This document shows, in pieces, positions 1 to 8,423 of a stretch of 64,000 nucleotides of DNA. The DNA lies in NCBI RefSeq assembly GCF_017743865.1, contig NZ_JAGHRJ010000002.1:1-64000 (forward strand), written 5' to 3'. This DNA is from Labrenzia sp. R4_2 (GTDB lineage Bacteria > Pseudomonadota > Alphaproteobacteria > Rhizobiales > Stappiaceae). A model generated the notes under the pieces. It was not told the DNA's origin. It saw only the letters and a program-made list of their open reading frames with translations, and searched no databases. The stretch's first letter is position 1; every line of letters begins with the position of its first letter. The translations under genes were made by a program, and so were the position numbers.

Positions 1-203
1 GGCTTCCCTGCCCTTCGATATGTGGGGTCTGCGGGCGGTCAGCCTTGCTCCTGCTATGCCCGTTTCACCGCCTTGTTGTGACCATTCTGCTGGGCGCAAA
101 TCGTGACCAATCTCGACAGTGACAACAATGCTACTATGGGGGGCACATTCTATCCTGAAATGCAACAAAATCAGTATGATGCGTGCTTTTGGGAGAAAGA
201 GAC

Positions 204-1211
204 ATGGGCCTGCGATTTGGTCATTTAAGTTTTGAAGAGCGTAAAACGATATCTCGGATGCGGGACCAGCAGTTCAGCCAGTCTGATATTGCGCGTCACC
301 TGGGTCGTGACCGTTCCACGATCTCCCGTGAGATCAGACGTAACTACTGGCATGATAATGAGTTCCGTGATGCAGACGGATATTGGCCTATGACGGCGAA
401 CGACATCGCACGGGACCGGCGCCGCCGTAGTGGCAAGCTGTATCGATTTGAAGCGTTGCGACGCGATGTCATTCAACGACTTAGGAATGGATGGACACCT
501 GAACAGATTGCGGGCCGCCTGAAGATAGAGCCACACGCGAAAGCGACGGTCTGTCACGAGACCATCTACCAATATGTTTACTCCCCTGAAGGCCGCGAAG
601 AACAACTTGCTCGTTTTCTGCCGGAGCGCCGTAAGAAGCGCCGCCCCCGTTATGCTCGGAAACCGCAAAATCCGATATTTCCAGAAGAACGACGGATCAG
701 ACACAGGCCCAAAAAAGTTCAAGAACGCAAGGAGTTCGGTCACTGGGAGTGCGACTTGATGATCTTTGAGCGCACGCAGGGCCAAGCCAATGTGGCCACG
801 TTGATTGAACGGAAGAGCCGATTTGTCGTTTTGTTCAAAAACAACGACCGTCAGTCAAAACCAATTATGGATCGGCTTATCAAGGAACTGAGCCCGTTGC
901 CCTACTATGCGCGGCAAAGCCTGACGTTTGATCGCGGTTTTGAGTTTGTCTCTTGGCGGCAGTTGAAACTAGGACTGGGAATAGATGCCTGGTTTTGCGA
1001 CCCCTCCGCGCCTTATCAAAAGGGTAGTGTTGAGAACATGAACAAACGCGTTCGACGTTACCTGCCAAGGGACACAACCATTTTGAGTGTTTTTGAACCC
1101 GCAATCCGCCTTCTCATAGACCGCCTTAACGACACGCCACGAAAGTGCCTGGGTTACCGAACGCCCCGAGAAGTATTTCGTGAGGAGATATTCAACGGCC
1201 CGCTGCATTAA
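204..1211 (+). CDS. IS30-family transposase
   Basis: This 335-residue protein catalyses cut and strand transfer of its own IS. The N-terminus (about residues 10-45) holds a helix-turn-helix with the phrase SDIARHLGRDRSTISREIRR, typical of IS30. The C-terminal half is an RNase H-fold integrase core with acidic triad D184 (WECDLM), D243 (LTFDRG) and E277 (GSVENMN); the D-E spacing of 33 is the IS30 DD(33)E signature. The ATG at 204 is preferred over an in-frame GTG at 183 because GGGAGAAAG lies just upstream of it. The frame is intact over the usual family length, so the transposase is probably functional. Family assignment is firm; the subgroup was not determined. Confidence 0.93.
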   Translation: MGLRFGHLSFEERKTISRMRDQQFSQSDIARHLGRDRSTISREIRRNYWHDNEFRDADGYWPMTANDIARDRRRRSGKLYRFEALRRDVIQRLRNGWTPEQIAGRLKIEPHAKATVCHETIYQYVYSPEGREEQLARFLPERRKKRRPRYARKPQNPIFPEERRIRHRPKKVQERKEFGHWECDLMIFERTQGQANVATLIERKSRFVVLFKNNDRQSKPIMDRLIKELSPLPYYARQSLTFDRGFEFVSWRQLKLGLGIDAWFCDPSAPYQKGSVENMNKRVRRYLPRDTTILSVFEPAIRLLIDRLNDTPRKCLGYRTPREVFREEIFNGPLH

Positions 1212-1272
1212 TGCCGAGCTACTAATGAGCATTCATGCGGCTCAGCAGGTTCCATCATCTCGCAAACCATCC

Positions 1273-1320
1273 GACCCCACTCAGCCTTAGCAACCCTGAC
1301 CAGCACACCTGAGTGGGGTC
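1273..1320. repeat. Perfect 12-bp inverted repeat in the IS right flank
   Basis: GACCCCACTCAG (1273-1284) is repeated exactly as its complement CTGAGTGGGGTC at 1309-1320, with a 24-base loop. It sits between the transposase stop and the right IS end. It could be a transcription-blocking hairpin or the remains of another element's termini. There is no T-run after either arm, so it is not a classical terminator. The rest of the gap from 1212 to about 1510 holds no gene I can support. Confidence 0.6.
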
Positions 1321-1513
1321 TAACCTCCCTGCTCCGAACACATCCGGGCGGTGTTGCATTTAGACTTGAAACTCCATGACTGATCTGATGTGCCGATGGA
1401 TGCAGATCCCTCCACATACGCTCTTGCCAATTATGCTGAATGGTCCGCACACCGTCTTCTTGCGTAACCACATCATGTCTTTCAATCACACCACGACATT
1501 GGATGGAATGGTC

Positions 1514-1861
1514 ATGATGATAAGATCGCTTTTGGTTGCCCTGCTGCTGTTGGGTTCGCTGCCTCAAACGGCCGTTGCAAACACGCTGACCGCGCGCGAA
1601 ATCCAGAACGAGATGTTGAACAAGACGATTATCACGCACCGTTTCGGCATGCGGGTCACGATGCGCTATCTGCCCGGTGGTGTCGTATCCGCCAAGGCGC
1701 TGCTCGGATCGGTCGATGGCACGTGGCGCGCGCGCGGAAACCAGATCTGCTCGACATTTCCAAGAGGCCCGGCAAAAGGCACCAGCTGTGTCAGCTTCAA
1801 GCGGCTTGGTGACAATCGGTATATCAGTTCCGAAGGTGTCCGTTTCCGGGTAGTCGACTAG
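1514..1861 (+). CDS. Small secreted protein of unknown function
   Basis: I do not recognise a function. The protein is about 115 residues and begins with a clear signal peptide: a basic MIRS start, a leucine-rich core and an A-x-A-like cleavage site near TAVA. The mature part contains two cysteines (NQICSTF and GTSCVSF) that could form a disulfide, and a WRARGNQIC stretch. This pattern resembles small periplasmic proteins of Rhizobiales often given vague names (DUF995-like); that link is tentative. The open frame extends back to 1376 without a ribosome site. ATGs at 1508, 1514 and 1517 compete, and the signal peptide begins cleanly at 1514. It is monocistronic and convergent with the glycosyltransferase. 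Confidence 0.6.
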   Translation: MMIRSLLVALLLLGSLPQTAVANTLTAREIQNEMLNKTIITHRFGMRVTMRYLPGGVVSAKALLGSVDGTWRARGNQICSTFPRGPAKGTSCVSFKRLGDNRYISSEGVRFRVVD

Positions 1862-1871
1862 ACTGGATGTA

Positions 1872-2909
1872 TCAAACAGCCGATCCGTTTTGGCGATGCG
1901 CGGCGTCTGCTGCAGCCGTATTTTCTAAAAACTGGTCTGTACAGACCGCCCAGCTTTGGCTGAGGGCCGTAACTCGGCAAACATCCCTTGGAATGTCGAG
2001 CGCGGCCAAAGCCGCTTCCCGCAAATCATCGGACAGGATCCCTGCTCCGCTGTCGCCGATGACATCAACTGGCCCCATTACGGGATACGCGGCAACTGGA
2101 ACTCCGCATGCAAGGGCTTCCAAAAGCACAAGGCCGAAGGTGTCAGTCCGGGATGGGAACACGAACGCGTCTGCGCTGGCATAATGCCGCGCCAAGTCTT
2201 CTCCGGTCTTGGATCCGGTGAAATGGACATCTAGATACTCCCGCTTAAGGGTTTCCAGCTGCGGTCCGTCCCCAACGACGACCTTGGAACCGGGCAAATC
2301 CAGATCCAGAAATGCGGAAATGTTTTTCTCGACCGAAACCCGGCCGACATTCATGAAAATTGGCCTTTGGAGATCGGCCGGCAACACGCTGCCCTCATAG
2401 GGTTTGAAGATGTCTGTATCGACACCGCGGGACCACCGCATCAGGTTTTGAAACTTGCGGTCCCGAAGGCTGGTTTCCAACTCGTCCGTCGCGACCATGC
2501 ACCCGGATGCGGAATTGTGAAACCGCCGGAACCAGGCATAGAACGGTGCTTTCGGCAAAGGCACGCGGGCTGCAACATATTCCGGAAACCGGGTGTGATA
2601 ACTTGTTGTAAAAGAGCGCTTTTCCTTACGGGCGACCTTTGCTGCAAGCAAGCCCAACGGGCCTTCAGTCGCAATATGAATGTGGTCGCAATCAAAGTGC
2701 TTGATGTGCTGACGAACCCTGCCCCTTGTGGTCAGCGCAAGCCTGATTTCTGGGTAGGTTGGACACGGGATTGTCGTGAAGCCGTTCGGGGTCAGGTACT
2801 CGACGCGAATGCCGCGTTTTTCCAACTCTCGAGCCGTATATTCCAAGGTGCGGACGACGCCATTGACCTGCGGATGCCAGGCATCCGACACAAAAAGCAG
2901 TGATTTCAT
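1872..2909 (-). CDS. Glycosyltransferase, GT4-like (Agt-type lipid glycosyltransferase candidate)
   Basis: A 345-residue cytoplasmic or membrane-associated glycosyltransferase with the GT-B fold. The N-terminus (FVSDAWHPQVNGVVRTL) is the acceptor-domain glycine/asparagine loop of the GT4 group. The C-terminal domain has the donor-binding FGLVLLEALACGVPVAAYP segment with the spaced glutamates of the E-x7-E motif. It overlaps the upstream phosphoesterase gene by ATGA, so the two are translationally coupled. In marine bacteria and Agrobacterium a PlcP phospholipase C paired with a glycosyltransferase turns diacylglycerol into glycolipids when phosphate is scarce, and the pairing here suggests the same job. 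The sugar donor cannot be told from sequence. A generic alpha-mannosyl or glucosyl transferase is the alternative. Confidence 0.75.
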   Translation of the reverse strand: MKSLLFVSDAWHPQVNGVVRTLEYTARELEKRGIRVEYLTPNGFTTIPCPTYPEIRLALTTRGRVRQHIKHFDCDHIHIATEGPLGLLAAKVARKEKRSFTTSYHTRFPEYVAARVPLPKAPFYAWFRRFHNSASGCMVATDELETSLRDRKFQNLMRWSRGVDTDIFKPYEGSVLPADLQRPIFMNVGRVSVEKNISAFLDLDLPGSKVVVGDGPQLETLKREYLDVHFTGSKTGEDLARHYASADAFVFPSRTDTFGLVLLEALACGVPVAAYPVMGPVDVIGDSGAGILSDDLREAALAALDIPRDVCRVTALSQSWAVCTDQFLENTAAADAAHRQNGSAV

Positions 2910-3832
2910 GCAGCGACGATCCGCTCTCTTTCAAGTTTCCCGGCCGGTTTCAAGGCCCTTTTGCCGTTTGAATTTCCAGCGTCAGGATGCGCGCCGCTGT
3001 CCCGCCAACGAACGATCTCCAGAACACCGTCATGGGTTTCAACGATGGCCGTGCAGCTTTCCACCCAGTCACCGGTATTCAGATAACGCGTGCCATTCAT
3101 TTCCTGATCGGTCGCATGGTGAATATGACCGCAGATAACGCCGTCCAAACCACGATCTTTAATATCCTTGGTCACTTCACCCTCAAACGCGCTGATGACG
3201 TTGACGAACTGTTTGACATGTTGCTTGGCAAAAGCCCCGAGCGACCAATAGTTCAAGCCCAATTTCCGGCGGATATTGTTTACCCACGTATTCGTCCATA
3301 GGGCGAATGCATAAAACTGGTCCCCAAGGAAGGCAAGCCACTTGGCCTTCTGCACAATGAGATCGTACTGATCCCCATGGAGCACAAGATACTTGCGGCC
3401 AGCCGCGGTCTCGAACTCTGCGGTTTCCGTAAACTCGACGCAGCCAAACCGTAGCGGCTGGGTGTCTTTTAAAAACTCATCGTGATTTCCGGGCAAATAG
3501 ATGATTTTGATGCCTGCCCTGCCCCGCGCCAGCAGCTCATCGATCACGGCTTGGTGGCTTTCCGGCCAGTATCTTTTGCGCTTCAACCGCCAGCCATCAA
3601 TGATGTCGCCGACCAGGTAGATCGTATCGGCGTGGTGCAGCGCTAAAAAATCCAGCAGAACATCCGCCTGGCACCCGCGGGTCCCGAGGTGAATGTCAGA
3701 CAAGAACAAGGTTCTTAAGTGCCTTATCCGGTTTTCGGTGTCTGCGGTATGCTTGCGAATGAGCCTGTCTCCCGGAAAGCGCGACGGCAAAGTATTTTCC
3801 GGAATACGAACCTGCGCAAGCCTTGGATGCAT
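2906..3832 (-). CDS. plcP: PlcP-like phospholipase C (calcineurin-type metallophosphoesterase)
   Basis: A 308-residue metallophosphoesterase related to LpxH but of the PlcP type. Metal ligands are visible in order: D46 and H48 (LSDIHLG), D76 (VGDIIDGW), N116-H117-D118 (PGNHDE), H152 (LHGDQYD), and H236 and H238 (CGHIHHA). The later GDWVESCTA phrase is also typical of PlcP. Members of this family cut phosphatidylcholine or phosphatidylethanolamine to diacylglycerol during phosphate starvation. Its ATGA overlap with a glycosyltransferase supports that role over lipid A synthesis. The N-terminal 35 residues before RTLFLSD are poorly conserved in style and the start has a weak ribosome site, so the true start may lie further in. 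Confidence 0.8.
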   Translation of the reverse strand: MHPRLAQVRIPENTLPSRFPGDRLIRKHTADTENRIRHLRTLFLSDIHLGTRGCQADVLLDFLALHHADTIYLVGDIIDGWRLKRKRYWPESHQAVIDELLARGRAGIKIIYLPGNHDEFLKDTQPLRFGCVEFTETAEFETAAGRKYLVLHGDQYDLIVQKAKWLAFLGDQFYAFALWTNTWVNNIRRKLGLNYWSLGAFAKQHVKQFVNVISAFEGEVTKDIKDRGLDGVICGHIHHATDQEMNGTRYLNTGDWVESCTAIVETHDGVLEIVRWRDSGAHPDAGNSNGKRALKPAGKLERERIVAA

Positions 3833-3917
3833 TGCAGCAACGTTTTACCGCATAGATTTGCAGCAACACTGCAGGCAGCGCGTCGGGGATTTTGTCACAG
3901 TCACAAGGAAATCCTGC

Positions 3918-4571
3918 TCAGGCGACCGCATCGAGTGCGAGTGTGCTGTAGGCCCAATTGATCTCCCGGGAGGTTTTGGGATCATACATGCGCATCTTGA
4001 AATCGGCTGCCGGACGGACACCGCCAATTGCCGGTAATGTTCCGCAGAGCATGGCGGTTCCGTGCTGGAAGTTTGCACCGTCCATGAGGTCCTTAAGCGG
4101 ACGAATCGCGGCCAGTGTTCCGTCCTGATAGAGGGTCCACACCCCATCCTCCCGGATCCAGGATTGAAGAACAATCTCCTCCAGATGGTCTTGCACGCTG
4201 TCGAATGGCCAGAGTTCACCGGCGACCGGTTTGGCAGCGATCTGTTTTGAATGCGCCACAGAGTAGGTTTCAAGGGCCCGGTCCGTATGATCGGAGGCGA
4301 GGCCCAACCAGGTGCTGCCGTTCATCTCAATAAGAAACGGCTCAGCCTCACCGGACGTGTCCTTGCCGACAACCTGAATTTGGGACGCCCGGGTGAGAAG
4401 CTCCGGCGCGCATTGATAATAGAGCGGCACGGTTGATGGCGCCGGAACACCGATCGCTTCAAGCTCAGCAATATGGTGATCAACGGCCGCTTTGTTCCGG
4501 CCGGTCCATCCAGCAACAATGAGCCGCTGGGGCGTGCTTTCCAGCACGCCTTCGCTTGTCGTGAACTTCAT
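3918..4571 (-). CDS. DUF2848 family protein
   Basis: A soluble protein of about 217 residues matching the pattern of DUF2848, a family with no settled activity that often travels with TRAP transporters or catabolic genes. Visible conserved-looking blocks are GLASDHTDRALE near residue 90 and SKQIAAKPVAGELWP after it; the spacing recalls fumarylacetoacetate-hydrolase-like folds, which is my inference only. It is the last gene of the TRAP operon. The ATG at 4571 is chosen because AGGAA sits just upstream, overlapping the dctM stop; an in-frame TTG at 4583 is less likely. It probably acts on the compound imported by the transporter. Confidence 0.7.
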   Translation of the reverse strand: MKFTTSEGVLESTPQRLIVAGWTGRNKAAVDHHIAELEAIGVPAPSTVPLYYQCAPELLTRASQIQVVGKDTSGEAEPFLIEMNGSTWLGLASDHTDRALETYSVAHSKQIAAKPVAGELWPFDSVQDHLEEIVLQSWIREDGVWTLYQDGTLAAIRPLKDLMDGANFQHGTAMLCGTLPAIGGVRPAADFKMRMYDPKTSREINWAYSTLALDAVA

Positions 4572-4579
4572 GAATTTCC

Positions 4580-5860
4580 TCAAAGTGTAGACGGAAGGAA
4601 CAAGGCGATTTGCGGCATCAGGATTAACAGCCCGACCATGGCAAGCATCGCCAAGGCATAGGGAATGCAGCCGAGCATCACATCCGAGAACCTGCCGGTT
4701 TTTCGGGCGGCCTGCACCACATAAAGGTTGAGCCCGACAGGTGGCGTGATGAGCGCCATCTCCACCAGAATGATCATCAGGATACCGAACCAGATCTTGT
4801 CGTAGCCAAGCTGGACAATGATCGGCACAACAATCGGAATAGTCGCGACCATCAGGGACAGGGTTTCAATGAAGAAGCCCAGAATGATGTACATCAGAAT
4901 GATCACCAGAAGCGTCTCGAGTGGCCCGAGCCCCAAACCACCCAAAAGGTTTTGCAAGGACCGGCTGACACCGGCCGCTGTCAGGGCGAAGTTCAGGACA
5001 TAGGCACCAATAACGACGAGCATGATCATCGCCGACGTCTTGACGGCCCCGCGCAACGCTTCGGACAGCATTTCCCAATTGAGCGCCTTTTGCTGGGCGG
5101 CAATGAGGAGTGCCAGTGCCACCCCAACGGTCGCGGCTTCCGTTGGTGTCGCCCAACCGGCATAGATCGAGCCGATGATTGCAGCAAACAAACCGAGGAT
5201 CGGGAGAAGATCGCCAAGCCCCGAGAGCTTTTCAGCCAAGGAACTGGGGCGTTTTGGACCGCCCAGGGACGGTTTGAAGATGCACAGGAGCACTGTGATC
5301 AGCATAAAGAGGCCGGCCAGCGCGAGGCCCGGAATAAGCCCGGCCAGAAACAGCTGCGGAATGGAGCTTTCCGTCAGAAAGCCATAGACGATCAGGTTGA
5401 TGGACGGGGGGATCATGATCCCAAGCGTGCCGCCAGCCGCGATGGCACCCGAAAAGAGCTTCTGATTGTATCCAAGCTCCTTGGCTTGCGGCATCGCAAC
5501 GGTTGCAACCGTTGCCGCGGTAGCCACAGAAGATCCGGAGGTCGCTGAAAACATGGTCGACGTGGCAATGTTCGCGTGGATGAGGCCACCCGGCATCCAG
5601 GCAACCCATTTTTCCAGTGCGGAATAGGTCCGGCGCGCAACGCCGCTGCGAACCAGGATTTCACCAAGGAGTACGAAGAGTGGAATGGCGATCAGGGTTG
5701 CGCTGTTTGAAGACGACCAAACCACCTGCCCCAAGCCACGCATCAGCGGAAACGGGCTGAAAAACGTATCAATGCCGAAAGCCAGCAGGAAAAGGACGAT
5801 GCCGACCGGGATGGACAGCGCAAGCAGGCCGAGGAGCCCGAAAGACGTAAACGCAATCAT
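4580..5860 (-). CDS. dctM: TRAP transporter large permease (DctM)
   Basis: A 426-residue inner-membrane protein with about 12 hydrophobic segments, the ion-coupled transport subunit of a tripartite ATP-independent periplasmic system. Family features are the glycine- and serine-rich motif near residues 100-120 (STMFSATSGSSVATAA), the GIMIPPSINLIVYG loop and ITPPVGLNLYVVQ near the C-terminus. Its start overlaps the dctQ stop by ATGA and its end abuts the DUF2848 gene, so all belong to one transcript. Length is normal for the family. The substrate follows from the DctP subunit and is unknown. Confidence 0.95.
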   Translation of the reverse strand: MIAFTSFGLLGLLALSIPVGIVLFLLAFGIDTFFSPFPLMRGLGQVVWSSSNSATLIAIPLFVLLGEILVRSGVARRTYSALEKWVAWMPGGLIHANIATSTMFSATSGSSVATAATVATVAMPQAKELGYNQKLFSGAIAAGGTLGIMIPPSINLIVYGFLTESSIPQLFLAGLIPGLALAGLFMLITVLLCIFKPSLGGPKRPSSLAEKLSGLGDLLPILGLFAAIIGSIYAGWATPTEAATVGVALALLIAAQQKALNWEMLSEALRGAVKTSAMIMLVVIGAYVLNFALTAAGVSRSLQNLLGGLGLGPLETLLVIILMYIILGFFIETLSLMVATIPIVVPIIVQLGYDKIWFGILMIILVEMALITPPVGLNLYVVQAARKTGRFSDVMLGCIPYALAMLAMVGLLILMPQIALFLPSTL

Positions 5861-6390
5861 GCTTCCCCCCGCGCACCGGCGATTTGATCGACGGACTTAT
5901 AATCTGACGTTGCGAACCGCACTGCGACGGAGACCAGCAGGATGGCGGCGGACATCGCAAACCAGACCCAGCCTAGCCACCAAAGCGTTTGCGGGATCCA
6001 AAGCGGCGTTTCCAGTGGCGTGTTTGCCCGCGCGCCGGTGGACAGCGTCTTTTCCAAAACGCCCCACCCGCGCCAGGCAACCACAATCGCCGTGCCGGCC
6101 AGACATGCCATGGAGATGACGTCGAAAACCGCACGTCCGAACGGGACAAGGCGCTGACGCAGCAGGTCGATGCGCACATGCGCCTGCTCCGTCAACGCGT
6201 AACTAATGCCCCAGGCAGTCGTGACAGCCATAACGTATCCGGAGATCTCGTCCACGCCTCCAAGGCCCGCCCCCAGCTTCCGGGTGATGATTTCGACGAA
6301 CGTGAAGGCCACACAGACCAGCAGCACAATGCCGACGCCCATCGCAACGCGGTCGTTTAATCGCCGCAAGAGGTGAACCAAGGAGGTCAT
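5857..6390 (-). CDS. dctQ: TRAP transporter small permease (DctQ)
   Basis: A 177-residue membrane protein with four predicted transmembrane segments, the usual DctQ architecture. The second segment includes the phrase VDEISGYVMAVTTAWGISYAL followed by HVRIDLL, the typical DctQ motif. It bridges the large permease and supports binding-protein docking in the inner membrane. It lies 10 bases after dctP and overlaps dctM by four bases, so stoichiometric co-expression is likely. No irregularities were seen. Confidence 0.93.
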   Translation of the reverse strand: MTSLVHLLRRLNDRVAMGVGIVLLVCVAFTFVEIITRKLGAGLGGVDEISGYVMAVTTAWGISYALTEQAHVRIDLLRQRLVPFGRAVFDVISMACLAGTAIVVAWRGWGVLEKTLSTGARANTPLETPLWIPQTLWWLGWVWFAMSAAILLVSVAVRFATSDYKSVDQIAGARGEA

Positions 6391-6400
6391 GGAAAGATCC

Positions 6401-7447
6401 TTACTTCGCTTCCAGGGAAACGCCGGTGACTTTGCCGACGCTGTCGCTCCAGCGCTGTGCCCAGTCTCCGCCGGCCCGCTCAGCCCAGTCCGGCAGCACT
6501 TCAGAAATCAGAACCGCTTTCGCCTTGGCTTGATCTTCGTCTGTGGCTTCAACCAGCACAAGGCCGCGCGCATCGCCATACGGACACTCGCCGTTGCCGG
6601 TAAGGCAGGCGATGTCATTATTCAGTGCATTTTGAGCAACTTCCCACGCCGGGGCTTCGAGGTTCTCTTTCACGCCTTTCTCAAGCGCTGCTTTTTGTGC
6701 ATCGCTCAGGGTGTTCCATTTGTCGAGATTGATCGCGGTCACAACCGGATCCCATCCCCCCAGCGGGATCGGCAGAAGATGTGTGGAGACTTCCCACCAA
6801 CCCGCATTGTAACCTGATCCGGCACCGGTAATGGCACAATCCACCACGCCACGCTGCAGGGCACCCGGCACCTCACCAAATCCGATGTTGACGCCCTCTG
6901 CGCCAAGAGCTTCCAGGAACTTTGCGGTCATCCGGCCGGACGCGCGCACTTTCTTGCCCTGAAGATCGTCGAGGGAGTTGATTTCGGCGTTGCAGAAAAC
7001 AACTTGAGGCGGGTACGGCGCAATACCGAGGACCTTGGCATTGAAGACATCCTTGTAGATGTCATCGACCATCGGCCGGGCCGCATCGACCGCCTTTTTT
7101 GCAGTGTCTGCGTCGGTTGCAATCATCGGAACATCAAGCGCTTCGAGCGCAACGCTGTCGGAAACCGCATAATCGGCAACGGTCATGCCGACATCAAACA
7201 CCCCTTGCGACATCATGCGATAGACATCGCCGCCGGAAATGCCCATCTGGTCATGCGTGGTCAATGAAGCGGACAGCTCGCCACCGGAAACTTCCCCCAA
7301 CTTGTCGTTCCAGAAAGGGGCTTCAAACTGCTTGTGAAGCGGCAGGCCGCTCCAGCTGCCGACAACAGCAAGTTCTTCGGCATGCGCCGTTGTGCCCATT
7401 GAGAGCGCGATTGCGGAGACGGCGGATAAGATCGTGAGTTTTTTCAT
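6401..7447 (-). CDS. dctP: TRAP transporter periplasmic solute-binding protein (DctP family)
   Basis: A 348-residue periplasmic protein that captures the solute for the DctQM permease. The first 23 residues form a Sec signal peptide ending in AHA-EE. The mature part has DctP hallmarks: GVFDVGMTVADYA, then the LQGKKVRASGR segment in which the arginine normally pairs with a substrate carboxylate, and EVPGALQRGVVDCAITG. It is therefore expected to bind an organic acid. Two cysteines near ACLTGNGECPYG may form a local disulfide. It follows the DUF1445 gene by 29 bases. The substrate is unknown, but the neighbours suggest a small carboxylate such as an amino acid or lactam derivative. Confidence 0.93.
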   Translation of the reverse strand: MKKLTILSAVSAIALSMGTTAHAEELAVVGSWSGLPLHKQFEAPFWNDKLGEVSGGELSASLTTHDQMGISGGDVYRMMSQGVFDVGMTVADYAVSDSVALEALDVPMIATDADTAKKAVDAARPMVDDIYKDVFNAKVLGIAPYPPQVVFCNAEINSLDDLQGKKVRASGRMTAKFLEALGAEGVNIGFGEVPGALQRGVVDCAITGAGSGYNAGWWEVSTHLLPIPLGGWDPVVTAINLDKWNTLSDAQKAALEKGVKENLEAPAWEVAQNALNNDIACLTGNGECPYGDARGLVLVEATDEDQAKAKAVLISEVLPDWAERAGGDWAQRWSDSVGKVTGVSLEAK

Positions 7448-7476
7448 ATCTCTAGTTCCTCTGGTGCGGTTGGTTT

Positions 7477-8304
7477 TTAGTTGTCGTTGTAAGGGTAAAG
7501 CGGGGCTGTCTGTTCACTGACATCAGCAATCAGCATGGCTCCGGGAGCGTGAGTGATCGAAAGGGGCGGTTTTGCTGTCATGATGGCAACTTGCGGCGTT
7601 ACTCCACAGGCCCAAAACACCGGCACTTCCCCATTCTCAATGGGAACCGGGTTCCCCCAATCCGGGGCATCGATGGTCAAAATGCCGATCTCGGCAGGAT
7701 CGCCGACATGCACCGGCGCGCCATGTGCCAATGGATACTTGCGGCAGATTTCATAAACTTCGTCGATCCGCTCTTTCGCAATGGGTCGCATGGAAACCAC
7801 CATCCCGCCGCCAAACGGGCCGCTTTGATGAGTCTCGATCGATGTCCGATACATTGGGACCGTCCGGTCAAGATCGATATGGCGCATTGGTATACCTGCA
7901 AGCCTCAGAGCGTTCTCGAAGGTGAACGAACATCCGATTGCAAAGGACACCAGGTCGTCCTGCCAGCAGGCGTTCAGATCGGACACTTGCTGGTCAAGTT
8001 TGCCATGCCGGTAGATGTTGTAGCGGGCGGCATCTGTGCGGATATCAACTTCTGCACCGAGCTCAACAATCACAGGTTCGCCGGGGTTTGAGACACCGGC
8101 AAGCGGGCAAGCCTTTGGGTTGAGCCGGCAGAACTCATGAAATGCATCTGCATATTCACCCGGGAGGATCGCAAGATTGCACTGGAGTTTTCCGTGCGCC
8201 AGCCCCGCCGTGTGCCCCGAGTACCGGCCTGAACGGATCGCGGCGCGGACCTGCCCCAAATCCGCACCGGCCAATTCAGAAAACTTTGTGAGATCTTGCT
8301 GCAT
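7477..8304 (-). CDS. DUF1445 / D-glutamate cyclase-family putative hydro-lyase
   Basis: A 275-residue soluble enzyme of the YcsI/DUF1445 group, annotated in databases as putative hydro-lyase. The mammalian relative converts D-glutamate to 5-oxo-D-proline. Family-like blocks are RYSGHTAGLAHGKLQ near the N-terminus, FAIGCSFTFENAL in the middle, and FWACGVTPQVA with ITHAPGAML near the C-terminus, where conserved glycines and histidine are expected to lie in the active site. It is the first gene of the TRAP operon and faces a divergent LysR gene, which suggests it catalyses an early step on the imported substrate. The exact reaction is unknown. Confidence 0.82.
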   Translation of the reverse strand: MQQDLTKFSELAGADLGQVRAAIRSGRYSGHTAGLAHGKLQCNLAILPGEYADAFHEFCRLNPKACPLAGVSNPGEPVIVELGAEVDIRTDAARYNIYRHGKLDQQVSDLNACWQDDLVSFAIGCSFTFENALRLAGIPMRHIDLDRTVPMYRTSIETHQSGPFGGGMVVSMRPIAKERIDEVYEICRKYPLAHGAPVHVGDPAEIGILTIDAPDWGNPVPIENGEVPVFWACGVTPQVAIMTAKPPLSITHAPGAMLIADVSEQTAPLYPYNDN

Positions 8305-8379
8305 CGGTTGCCCAATTCCTTATTGGCAAAAGGCTGCAGCGGATACATTATCAAGTCAAATCGTGTTTTTTTGCAGAAA

Positions 8380-8417
8380 GTGATCCAATTTCCTGATCAC
8401 ATAAGCATTTGGATCAC
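8380..8417. promoter_or_regulatory. Candidate LysR-type operator
   Basis: GTGATC (8380-8385) and GATCAC (8395-8400) form a perfect inverted repeat with a 9-base spacer that contains an exact T-N11-A motif, the usual LysR binding pattern. A third GATCAC at 8412-8417 lies 17 bases further on, next to the regulator's start. The site sits in the 119-base gap between the regulator and the operon it probably controls, so it could serve both directions. Confidence 0.65.
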
Positions 8418-8423
8418 AATGTC

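Larger units (their letters stand above)
145..1372 (+). mobile_element. IS30-family insertion sequence (boundaries approximate)
   Basis: A single transposase gene is bracketed by an inverted 10-base word, AAATGCAACA at 158-167 and its complement TGTTGCATTT at 1352-1361. This is the type of terminal sequence seen in IS30 elements. Outside that core the two ends match poorly, so the exact outer edges and any target duplication could not be fixed by eye. No accessory gene is present, so the element appears to be a simple IS. It lies in a non-coding gap upstream of a small secreted-protein gene and does not visibly break a recognisable gene. Confidence 0.65.

Noticed and set aside
3889..3908. A possible Pho box before plcP (TTTGTCACAGTCACAAG)
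   Set aside because: The TGTCAC-like halves repeat every 6 bases rather than 11 and run opposite to the gene, so they do not fit the PhoB consensus by eye.
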